Positions 1 to 9,790 of a DNA stretch of 64,000 bases are shown here, one piece after another; positions within the stretch are counted from its first letter, which is position 1, and each line of letters begins with the position of its first letter. Below the pieces are notes generated by a model. It had not been told where the DNA came from and did not search any database. It worked only from the letters and a program-made list of their open reading frames with translations. The position numbers and the translations under genes were made by a program. Source of the stretch: Tetranychus cinnabarinus (taxonomy: Eukaryota; Arthropoda; Arachnida; Trombidiformes; Tetranychidae). The stretch covers positions 558,001 through 622,000 of the forward strand of contig WHVY01000003.1 of NCBI GenBank assembly GCA_022266195.1, in the 5' to 3' direction.

Positions 1-691
1 AGCAACTAATTAATTAGTTAATTCGTGTTAACTTCACTCGGCAGGAAAATTTGCTTGCTAATATTGAAATCCAGGAGTGATCGCCTCATAGTCAACCCAA
101 TTTATGCAAGATATTGCATGGTATTCTGCTACTTTAAAACATCCGCATCATAACAGCACCCTTGTACAATTTAATTCTGACAAGGGAAGTGACCTTGCTT
201 GTACGGTCATTTTCAATTTTTTCAGGCTTATATTGTAGAGGACGATAAATAATTCAACACTTATTTTGCTTTTTTACACTGGTGCGCGCTTATTGATATT
301 GCGGCCCTCATAAGTGTAGATATTGCATTGAAGCCTATTGGAGTCACTGAAAAATACTTCACAATTTTAATTGAGATATTTTCATTTGTTATATATGCTT
401 CTCAGTGACCGAAATGCAATTAGCTGATTACATTGTCAATCGATTGAATAAAAGGCAATGAACCACTCCATTATCTGATTGGTTCCAAAAAGCTTTTGAC
501 TTGTTAAAGATATTCCCGACTACTGGGCGAGTCAAAAGTCACTGTGCGAGATAAATTTTTGAAGGCGGATTTATTATTTATTTATTCCCGCCCCCATTTT
601 CTAAATAACTAAATTTTCGAAAGTTTATGCCATCGCAAGGGATGATATGGCGAAACCCTTTCTCAAAATTTTCGATTGTTTTAACACAAAT

Positions 692-976
692 TTATTCTGT
701 TATTTTTCTTTCTGCTGACAAGACTTGTTTAATTTCATTCCGAATAGTTTCTATGGTGTGTTGCTGGTTATATAAACTTTGTCGTTTGTATAACCCCGGA
801 AAAAAATCTATAGGGTTAAGATCAGACGAATATGGTGGCCAACCCAAACCTATTGCAAACTTTTCCGGGTACCCTAACGCGATGACTCTGAAAGCGCGAA
901 ATTTTGACCAAATACTCAAGACAACGTTGCTAATAATATTGATAGTGATAATATTATACCTGCTAGCAGTAGACAA
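692..976 (-). pseudogene. Tc1/mariner transposase fragment
   Basis: The minus-strand frame contains GWPPYSSDLNPID followed by GLYKRQ, which matches the end of the DDE catalytic domain of Tc1/mariner transposases (family pattern WPPYSPDLNPIE...GLLKR). The last acidic residue is D where Tc1 usually has E. Upstream (977-1250, same strand) a stop-riddled translation still contains a GRG-type patch like the linker between the DNA-binding and catalytic domains. There is no intact start, no DNA-binding domain and no first or second catalytic aspartate, so this is a dead copy. The plus-strand frame over the same bases is a shadow. Confidence 0.7.
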
Positions 977-1299
977 TCATTAATAGTTATGCTAACACGA
1001 CGCACCCCATTTTACACAATTACTTATTTGTGATTGTGTTGCTTTGGTAGATTTAATCAAACTTCACTTCTTCCATCGACTGCATCAAATATATCTGAGT
1101 CAAAACCTTAAATTGTTGACCTTGGTGGTATACCACGACCTCGAGTTCATTGCTGCAGTATTCCCTAACTTTACTTCTGGCTATACCAGGCATTTTTTCA
1201 TTTTACGCCTTCATGCGGGCGCAACTCACGAACGGTTAGTGCCATAGACCTCAGACTAGAATCATGAGCTAATCCAGATTGCAAAAGTATTAGTTCACA

Positions 1300-1606
1300 C
1301 GCTCAAGGTCATTCAAGTTCAATTCTGCATTTGACCTCTAATTGACATTGGAAGGTCATTTTCTGAAATGCAAAATTTTCTGACCCGATAGTGTTAGTCA
1401 CATGTTCATAACTCATACCATTGCAAAGATAAATGAATTTTTCCTGATTTAATGAATGGTATGGAATCACTCATATCATTTAGAAAGTATGAGGTATGAA
1501 TATATGACTAACATCAATCGGGTCAGAAAATTTTTGATTTCAGAAAAAGACCTTCCAATGTCAATTAGAGGTCAAATAAAGAATTGACCTTGAATAACCT
1601 TGAGCG
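1300..1606. repeat. Imperfect inverted repeat (possible MITE) nested in the Tc1-like remnant
   Basis: The left arm starts GCTCAAGGTCATTCAAG at 1301 and the right arm ends TTGAATAACCTTGAGC near 1605. Shared internal blocks include TTGACATTGGAAGGTC and TTTTCTGACCCGAT in opposite orientation. Arms of roughly 110 bases flank a loop of about 80 bases. No coding capacity is visible. Confidence 0.6.
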
Positions 1607-2000
1607 TTCGAATTTATGGTTGTGCAAACTGTATATGTGTATTTATAAGAGTTACTAGTCTTGAGACTGGAGAAGCTCGTATCCTTGAATATCTTTCTCT
1701 CGTGATTTGTTTTTGAGTAGAGTACGTTAAGTTTGTCCTAGGAATGATGCTGTTTTTCCTGTTTTTTTATTAAACAACCGAAGAATAAATTACTTTCACC
1801 TCGTGAATTATTTTCAACGAAACCTTTCTGATACATTCAGAGTTAGAACTGGTCGTTACGGTAGAATACCATACATACCGGACTGTATCCACATTAAAAA
1901 AGCGTAAAAAGCAAAATACGTGTCTAACCATTTTTCGTCCTCTACAATATAAGCCTGAAAAAATTGAAAATGATCGTACAAGCAAGATCACTTCCCTTGT

Positions 2001-4597
2001 GAGCATAAAGCCAGTTTAAGATGATATGTGAATGGATCAATAGAAAGTTCCGATTTGGTTATGCTTGAAAATGTATCAACCTCCGGAATCGGCGATCACA
2101 GGGAGATACATAGAAAATTGTTCGTTCTCTTCTATTTTTGACACGATTAGTTTGCAGGCTACTTGACCATTCCAGCCACAAATGATTGGTATTGCGTATG
2201 GATTAGTGTCACGATATTTTGAAATATCTTCATAGGAAACATTGATGCAGCTTGGAGAGCAACGATGTGGAACACGAACTGGACTTGACACTAATAGATT
2301 AGCTTTAGTTATGCATTCTGGGTAAAGTTCAAATTCAACTTAGTTACTATTCATAATAGATTCAAGTGAATTAGGACATTTTTTACCCAATCTTGGTAGA
2401 GCTATCTTCTAGACAAATTGAACATAAGGGTGTTGTTTTTTTCGGCATAACCAAGAATCGAAGATTGGCTGTTTCCTTTTCTTGAAACTCTTTTTTTTAC
2501 TGTTGGTTTCAGCATTTTAGAGTGACTTCAAAGACCTGAAAGAGGTTTGAGTCAAAGTGATTCTCGGTAGAGCTATTCATATTTTTCAAATTGCTAAAAT
2601 AAAATCTAACAAAACTGCAGTTACTTTGTAAAATACAATCAAAACAATTAAAAGTAACACAAAATTTTACTCGCGCGACCAGAGGTTAGCTGATCAATTT
2701 TCTTAATTGCTAATAGATGGAGTTTAACAGGTTTTGTCTTGTTATGAGTCTTATTATTTTGAGGAATCAAATGTATTGCTGTTTTGGATATTTGTCATGT
2801 TTCAGTTTGACTATCCAAACAAAAATGAATTGGTGATGGTTGAACACGAAACACTAGTCTTGAATTATTAATGTGTTTAATTTTACTGAAACTTGATACT
2901 GAAAATAAGTGAATCCAATCAACGAAACAGTTCAAGGAAACCGTTCTGCATCAAATTGAAGTCCAGCAAATCCAATTGAAGAGCTATTTTTGCTGTTACA
3001 AAAACACTGCCGAAATTGATCGCTAATCTTGAAACAAAGCAAGCTATTTTAAAGAGTAACCGTGACTGAATGCTCAAAAGTAAGTTAAATACATAATGTA
3101 TCTAATAAGTAAAATATTAATCATACTTATCTTTTAGCTTTTGATAATTTTTCATGACCACTCATTTGCTTCTCTATTCATCATCTTTCTAGGAAACCAA
3201 TGAGTTGAGGCGAAAGCGAATAAGATTCATTAGAAAATGATGACTATAATCAATCTGAAAGAAAATGAAACTTCATGACTTGAGTTTCAATAAATTAACT
3301 TAATTGAGCTGTTTTCCCCCGTTTAAACAAACTAAAGCTGTTTTTTTTATCAAAGCGCAAAGAGTTGGCTTGGCTTTTTGGTAATTTTACACTGGTCAAG
3401 CTGCATTACAAAGCAAAAATGATCATCTTCCATGCTTATCAGATTTTCCTTGCCATTAAGAAACCAGAAGGAGGAACAAAATCATCGGTGGCTGATAGAA
3501 TGGAATCATGAGCAAAGTTATTTCTTCCTTGGTTTAAAAAGATTGCAAATCAAACGATGTCTGCCAAAAAGAAAAGATTTATCAAACATGAAAATCTTTT
3601 ACTGTAGGAGTTGCCATTACTGAAAATAATGCAGAGCAGTAGCACGATATTAAACACAACAAAAAGTTGATGCTCTACAAAAGGAACCAGCAACAAAGCC
3701 AAGAGAAGGCAGATAGCAAAAATCGCTGAGTTTCAATCAAAAATATTCTGGTATTCTGGATTAGACTTGAGTTATTGTGGCCTCCATGTGGGTTTGAAAG
3801 GACAAAGGAAAGCTAATTTAAAGGAAAGATTGTCTATCCAAGGAGCAAAGAAAGTAGGAAGAAATAACTGTGATCAAGAAGATGGTAAATGTCATGGCGA
3901 TATCTAATCAAAGATTGGAATAAAGACTGTAAAGAAAGTGTTCATTGGTCTGGTTGATGGAAAAGCAAAGAGCAATTCATCTGTGCCATTGAGAGGGAAA
4001 TGATGAATTGACAGAGAAAAGGTTTTCGATGAACGGGTTTTAAGATGATCAAATGGCTATTAGATTGGATTTTTTAGAGTTGAATCGGATAAAATTGGCC
4101 TAGACTGAAATGAAATATGGTTTAGGTCCATTGATCTTTAATGCTTGGATGATCTTGTTCATATTATTTGGTAGTTTTTATCTCTTCCACTCCATCTACA
4201 TCATCGCCATCATTTTCATCATCTTCATTTCTTCATTGTTTAATGGTACTCGTTCAACTCAGCAAACATCCTTCTTCCATCTCCTCCCTTTTCCCACTCT
4301 TTCCCTCATCAGCCTCAGCCTCATCATCTCTCTCAACTCATCTCACGTTCTCCTATTAACTCTAAACTCACTAACTCACTATCACATTGAGACCTGCTTT
4401 TTTTACTTGTTTTTTTTCTTCATTTAAGCTCGTAGTCTCCAAGAATTATCATCATCAGTGCCGATCCTCCTCCCTCACCTTCCATGGACTCAAGGCCTCT
4501 AGTCTATGAAGAGTTATCTTGATTTTTCTTCAACTTTTGTTAGGTCGGCTATCGGCAGATTCAACTCTTTATTGCAATTAGTTCACAAAATCGCATC
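2001..4597. other. Intergenic DNA, no supported gene
   Basis: AT-rich DNA. Open frames here are short, lack flanking splice or start context, and do not resemble families I know. The only one worth recording is the minus-strand frame listed at 2076-2335. The segment 4110-4430 is a CT/CA-rich low-complexity tract just upstream of the small secreted gene and may be its promoter or leader. Confidence 0.5.
2076..2335 (-). other. Unrecognised short open frame, possibly an exon relic
   Basis: On the minus strand about 85 codons are open without an ATG near the left limit. The translation has a non-random look (several Cys, Trp and Gly residues, e.g. ICGWNGQVACKLIV, ending IADSGG-stop) rather than the Leu/Phe/Ser-rich look of random AT-rich frames. 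I do not recognise a family. It could be the last exon of a lost gene or part of a transposon. Confidence 0.2.
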
Positions 4598-5288
4598 ATG
4601 AACAGACTCATTGTTGTCATCTTTGTATTCATAGCATTCAGTTGGTATACGAAAACAAGTTCAGCTCATAATAGTCAAGGTAAGAAATTTTGCTCTTTTT
4701 CTTGTATTCCTTTCCGAAACTATCTCAACCTTACAATTTTCACCACAATTATCAAACTTTCCCTTCAACTCATCTAGAATCATATTATGAAATTGCCGAG
4801 AAATGTACAGTACCAAAGAATCCGCCTTACATTTGGATAAAGGCAGTTACCAAAAATGCCATTGTGCTGGGTATCACCGATCCAAATGATCCAGGCCAAG
4901 TAACGGGTTATTCAGTTTATTATTGGGGTCTTCGTTATGGAGTTAACTCAACAATCGAGTAAGTTTAACATTAAACACTGTTTTTCATTATGTGCAATCA
5001 TCTCATGATTTGATTGTAAAAGAATCAATTTTCTTGTTTGTAGTAAAATCTAATTTCATTTTTTATTCTCTTTTTAAAAGTCGTCGAAATCGTGATTTTG
5101 GTCAACGCAACTTCAGTACAAAAGGACCATTTGTGATTGAAAGATTAAAGCCAAAATTCATCTATTGTGCTGATATAACTGCCTACAACTCATGTGGCCA
5201 TGGACCATTCTGTGTTTCATGCTTTGAAAATATTCTGACCTGGCCTGATGCTCACCTTAATCATACTCATTCTATTTATTCCAATTGA
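4598..5288 (+). CDS. Small secreted protein with a fibronectin type III-like fold
   Basis: Three exons joined by consensus GT-AG sites in compatible phases: 4598-4679, 4778-4958 and 5081-5288, giving 156 residues. Exon 1 encodes a signal peptide (MNRLIVVIFVFIAFSWYTKT, cleavage probably near SSA). The rest starts with a Cys-Pro-Lys-Asn-Pro-Pro stretch, then a beta-sandwich-like run with WIKAVTKNAIVLGI and GYSVYYWGL, and ends with ERLKPKFIYCADITAYNSCG. That resembles the Trp / L-P-x-x-x-Y-x-V-x-A-x-N-x-x-G pattern of fibronectin III repeats. Five later cysteines suggest disulphides. The final exon ends in a short His/Asn-rich tail. The start is the only ATG ahead of the first donor. Function unknown; probably an extracellular or salivary-type protein (inference). 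Confidence 0.7.
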
Positions 5289-6020
5289 TAGTTATTTTAA
5301 AATCAATCTTTTCAACATTTCGTTCTTTTTTTCTTTTCCTTGGTTCACCATTCTCGATATACATCAAGTCCGATCATTTTTCTTTCGCCAAATCAACAAA
5401 AATAAACACCATCATCACCACCCATTCAAAGTTTAACCGATTAACATGTTTGCTTTGTTATTTCTTTTTGTATGTTGATCAAATTTCCAAAAAATTGGAT
5501 CTCAACTCGTTCGTAAGCACTTTTCCATTGATAGTGAATATTTTCTTGAACAAAGTTACATGTATTTGTTTACATTTTTGCTTGTGTTAAGCTTCGAGAG
5601 GTTCATGACGAGACACTTTTGTTTGTATCCAAGGCTGGATAATCTGTTTGATTGATCAATTCAAAACAACTGGGCTAAACGTTTGCTATAACAATGGCAA
5701 TCTTTGTCAACTTTCAGTCAAGGCTTTCACAGCTCGTTCTCAACTTGTGACTGTTCCGTGTTGGTTATCCATTTCGAGGTTATCCAACCAGTGTAAATAT
5801 CTTCCATGTTTGCCTTTCTTCCGCCTCAAAAATCAGACTCATTCTTAACCTTGTCAGTAATAATCTGGTTGAAGCTTACTTTGTTAATGTGCTCTAGACC
5901 AATCAATCACTGAGACCATTGTGAATTGGAGTAAATAAAAAAGTTATCATTAGTAAATATGAACACTTGAAGAGAAAAAATTATCTAAAAATAGCAATTT
6001 CTTAGCTCTATTGTACCAAT
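5289..6020. other. 3' flank of the secreted gene; AT-rich DNA
   Basis: No supported gene. AATAAA-like hexamers near 5400 and 5935 are candidate polyadenylation signals for the gene ending at 5288. Small open frames at 5285-5590 and 5648-5848 are low-complexity or lack family resemblance. Confidence 0.4.
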
Positions 6021-6574
6021 TAAGGTGCAACCTAAAAAGTTTGCAACCTCTCTTATTGTTCGTACGTTGATTTGGGCTCATACAGTTATTTGAATGCTTT
6101 TATGTTGTTCTTTTTCGATAAATATTGTCAATTAGACAGACTCATACAAAATTTTCAGGCTAAAGTCCACTGAAATCGAGTTCAGCCGTCGGCAATTTTG
6201 AATACGCGCCAAATTTTTCTAATCAATTTTTTTGGCCTTGCGACCAGAATTTTCAGAATTTGTTATTCCTGCATCGTTCCTTAGTCTTTTGTTTGCCAGA
6301 TAAACACTGAATTCTGCAATTTCTCAGGCCATCAGAGTTTTACCACACTGATACAAAGAAAGGCAGAGACTAGTCAAAAAATCGATCGCCGTTTATCAAA
6401 TGTTTGAGGTCCATTTTCTGATTTGATTTTGAAGCAATACATACAAAAAATATATCAAAATGTTCCTTATATTTCAACTAATCCTGTAATATAAAAATGA
6501 TGCCAAAGTGTCTAGTTTAAGAGGAGCTATGACTAAAAAACCGTTTGGTTGCAAACTTTTTAGGTCGCACCTTA
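6021..6574. mobile_element. MITE-like element with 28-bp terminal inverted repeats
   Basis: The left end (6021-6048) reads TAAGGTGCAACCTAAAAAG then TTTGCAACC, and the right end (6547-6574) is its reverse complement with one mismatch. The outermost bases are TA on both sides, fitting a Tc1/mariner-type TA target duplication. The 500-base interior has no transposase frame, so this is a non-autonomous element or an internally decayed mariner. Confidence 0.7.
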
Positions 6575-8084
6575 CAAGGTAGGAAAGTTGTTCACGCCAA
6601 TGTATTTGGTGAACACCATGAGTCGGTTGTAAATATCTAAATATGGTTCACTCTGTGGTTTTTTGATGCAAACAAAATTCGAGTTGTCACTTTTGATCTC
6701 GAGATTCCATATTATCTTGTCAATAGATTATGCTATTACAGTAACATTTGACGATCAACTTAATCCAATTTGTAAGTTGTGTGCGTTTATAACCAACATT
6801 GAAAAGCTTTTCAACTCATATTGGAACAGTTTATATTGAAATGTTGAAAAAACAACACTTTTTTCTTTCTTCCGATTGATTACAAGATCTTTTTTAAAAC
6901 TAAAATCATAATCAGTTCACAATAAATCGCGATTTAAGAAGCATTAAGAATCCAAAGTTGCTTAGCAGGAGATAGATCATCTTCAGAAAGCTTATGAACG
7001 CAAGTTGCTGATTATCAACAAAAAAGGTAAGATGTATAATGATGTTGAAGCTGTTGATGGAGAAACAATTCAACCAGTTAAGAGATGGAAAAGGTGGAGA
7101 AGAAAGATGATCAAAATTGCACGATTTGAAAGGCCGGTTTTCCTTTTACCTCTTTTCCTTGCTGTCCATCCATCTTATGGTCAAACTATTATAAAAAAAT
7201 GTAAGATTAAAAGAGAGTTTAGAGAATCAGTGAATGTAGAGAAAGAGAGAGAAGGTAAAGGGAAGAGTTTTGGAAGATGGAAAAGGATAGAAAGCACAGA
7301 AAGAGTAGAAGATGAGGAAAATGAAATTCCCTCCTTTTTCACTCTCAACTTTGCAGTTCAATTTAACCAGTTATGAAGCATCAATGTGTTGATCAGAATA
7401 GAAATGGTCATCAAGACACGACAAAGAATCATTAGGTCCACACAAAACATGGCCATTGACACTTTGAATCATCACTAATAATGTCCTTTACATAACCTGA
7501 AAATCAAAAATTTGAATATTTTACATGATCAACCATAAATTGTTCACTTACAATTGTTAGTTTACATAAATAATCACCATAATAGTTTTGATCACCATTC
7601 ATCAAGGTTTGCTTTACTGTTATTGAGATTCAACTCAAAACATCGATCTCATTTTGTCATCGGATCATTATCATTATCAAAACTTCTTGAAGTCGAATCT
7701 TGAATTGAAAATTTCTGAAGAAATGAAATACTTCATTCGTTTTGAAACATTGTTAATGTTTGATCTCAAGTTTGAAACTACAAAAAACTATGTTTACCCA
7801 CCACTAGATGTCACTACCAATTACTAATAGAAAGTGTTTGAAAGACGGCTTAACTAATATTGACCTTAATTGACCAATTTAAATTGAGACCAAGTAATTT
7901 GCTTTAGCCTGCGACTATCCTTTCAATGTGATGCTTTTGAAAGAACCGCCTTCAAAAGACAAGTGTTTAGTGAAGTGTCACTTAATGAAGTGAAGTGAAA
8001 TGGTTAACATCAATGAGGTGACTATACCTTCTGGTAATGAGGCAAACGGGTGTTGAAGCTTACATCAGTCACTTAAAGAATCTG
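6575..8084. other. Intergenic DNA
   Basis: No supported gene. The 123-codon open frame at 7005-7376 is Lys/Arg/Glu-rich and purine-biased, with no family resemblance. A small cluster of GTGAAGTG-like repeats lies at about 7968-8002. Confidence 0.35.
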
Positions 8085-8322
8085 GAATTGATAACAGTTA
8101 GCAAATATGAACAAGCTTATTGCTGATATGGTGTTTATTTAGATTGTATAGAAATACAAGCAAGCCATACAATGACTGAACAGCTTTACAGATATATAAT
8201 CTGATACTGCCCCCCGGTGTAGTCTTATGGCTTTACATTAGAGAAATTTACAATGATTTACTGATTATTTACAATTAATTCACCCTTATTACTAATATAT
8301 CATGTTAGGAAATAAAACAATT

Positions 8323-8589
8323 TTAGGGTTCTGTATCCATTGCTTCTGTAGTTGTCCATCGGCTTTCTTTTTCTCTTTCCATTCTTGTTATAATATATTT
8401 TATCCATTTATCGATTGTTTTCCATTGTTTCGGTTTCATCAGATCAATATTCCAATCCTTTAGCTCTCCTGGTACCTGTAATATCTCTTCATCATTCAGG
8501 CATTCTTTCCTCCATCCACTCACCTCCTCACATTTAATTAAGATGTGTTCCATGGTCCAATCCTTACTTCCACACACACAGTTACTCAT
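8323..8589 (-). pseudogene. Retroelement fragment resembling the Cys/His tail of reverse transcriptases
   Basis: The minus-strand frame begins with C-V-C-G then WTMEHILIKCEE, matching the C-x-C-G...T-x-E-H-I-L-x-x-C pattern found at the C-terminal end of many non-LTR retrotransposon reverse transcriptases. About 88 codons survive. There is no RT core next to it. It lies on the same strand as the dUTPase-like fragment just upstream and the purine tract just downstream, so all may belong to one decayed element. Alternative: a short cysteine-rich host exon, less likely. Confidence 0.5.
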
Positions 8590-8609
8590 CCTGTTATGAG
8601 CTTTTCTTA

Positions 8610-8813
8610 TTAGATAAAATCTGAAATCATTCCGAACTTTTCCTTCAGGATATAAATAAGTCCATATACTTTTTTTGGATTTCCACTAGCAGGAACTGTT
8701 GTATCCTCTTTACTGTGTAAGTCAATGCCAGCATTTAGAGAGCTCATTCTAGTAGGAGTTATGGCTAACGGATCCAGTTTTTTATATCTTAACTTATATT
8801 TTGGGACCTCCAT
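8610..8813 (-). pseudogene. dUTPase-like fragment (motif 1 only)
   Basis: The frame contains LAITPTRMSSLNAGIDLHSK and, just after it, DTTVPASG. This matches dUTPase motif 1 and its flank (family pattern: TPTRGSxxAAGYDLYSAED...VPARG). The following residues drift away and the later dUTPase motifs (PRSG, uracil-binding hairpin, C-terminal glycine motif) are not found. It is therefore a broken fragment. dUTPase domains occur in host genomes, some large DNA viruses and some retroelements. The neighbouring retroelement-like debris favours a retroelement origin, but this is inference. Confidence 0.5.
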
Positions 8814-9290
8814 CTCACAGATTTACACCACGTTGGTTTTATTTCCTTAATATGTTCACTATACCACTGATGAGTAATTCATTACAATAAACACTGAATT
8901 TTAAACAGAAATCATAAAAGTATAGAAAATAAGTAGTAACAGTTATCACAGGGTAATTCAATAGATTTATATCCTTTACTTGAAGTTGTCTCTACCTGTA
9001 GTTTCAATTTTACTATTTTTAATGTACATTCTAGTTAGATCTGTTTAAGAGATGTCATCTAGTGATCTTCCCATCTCTTCATTTTCCCTTAGGAGTTGAG
9101 GGTTACTTGAGACATTTGATTATCCAATGATTACAGTTCTCGTTTCATAAGTTGGTATTTTGCTCTTATTTCCCTTGAGATCTCATCTTCTAAGGTTAGA
9201 TATCCCCACTTTATTCCTATCCCCTTTCTGATTTGGAGGTCATTCATGGCTTATTGATGGGTTTTTCTTCCTTTAAATTATACTTTGACT

Positions 9291-9414
9291 AGTTCTTTTT
9301 TACTGTATGGACCCTTTTACGAGTTCTGTTCTTATCTGGACTCTTTGCGAGTTCTGTTCTTATCTGGACTCTTTACGAGTTCTATTCTTATATGGACTCT
9401 TTTTGAGTTCTTTT
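9291..9414. repeat. 28-bp minisatellite, about four units
   Basis: Units start GAGTTCTGTTCTTATCTGGA and continue CTCTTTGC/AC. Full units sit at 9321-9348, 9349-9376 and 9377-9404, with degenerate partial units on both sides (from about 9291, to 9414). The array abuts the stop end of the open frame at 9413-9790. Confidence 0.8.
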
Positions 9415-9790
9415 AGTTTAAGGATAAATCCTTAATAAATCTTCCCATGATGATTTCACCGAGGACAGTACAGTTATAATGGTCATGTTGTGAAAAGGAG
9501 GTAAGAAATTTAGAAATAAGCACACAGTAAGCAAGAAGGATTCCGGTTGAGAGTAGAAACCACTTTTTAAACATGAAACAGTTTTCCGGATAAAAATCTG
9601 AAGATTCAGAAGTCAATTCTCCTTCTAAAACAGTTTTATTATAAAGGTCCTGTCCAGTATTAAAGTGGACCTTACAGAGATTGTAGACACCAATACGACG
9701 AGATTCATTTCTCACTTGTTTACAATCGGATGAAATATCAATTGTTTCAACTATTGAAGATGATGGTGATAATGTAGATCCATTTTATTC
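9413..9790 (-). CDS. Unrecognised open frame with one membrane segment
   Basis: On the minus strand the frame is open from about 9790 to 9413 (up to 125 codons), with no clear ATG; the earliest start-like codon is GTG. It contains a basic/Cys-rich N-terminal part, a hydrophobic run (WFLLSTGILLAYCVLISKFL) that could span a membrane, and a short polar tail. I do not recognise a family. It lies upstream, on the same strand, of the dUTPase-like and RT-like fragments, so it may be part of the same decayed element. A spurious frame is also possible. Confidence 0.25.

Larger units (their letters stand above)
180..2000. mobile_element. Tc1/mariner-like DNA transposon remnant with long terminal inverted repeats
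   Basis: The stretch at about 180-285 reappears as its reverse complement at about 1895-2000; the outer 70 bases (starting ACAAGGGAAGTGA) match almost base for base and the similarity then decays. Between the arms lies a decayed transposase fragment on the minus strand (692-976), so the whole is best read as one dead DNA transposon of about 1.8 kb. A second, smaller inverted repeat (1300-1606) sits inside it and may be a nested insertion. Element ends are judged from where the arms stop matching; I could not settle a target-site duplication. Confidence 0.65.

Noticed and set aside
627..983. Plus-strand open frame over the Tc1-like remnant
   Set aside because: The recognisable transposase motif is on the minus strand; this frame is its shadow.
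4110..4427. 105-codon frame rich in Leu, Ile, Ser and Phe
   Set aside because: Low-complexity CT/CA-rich DNA; no family resemblance and no splice context.
7005..7376. 123-codon Lys/Glu-rich frame
   Set aside because: Purine-rich simple composition; no domain, no conserved feature, no start context.
8610..8813. Calling this a functional host dUTPase gene
   Set aside because: Only motif 1 is recognisable; the remaining motifs are missing and the frame ends soon after.
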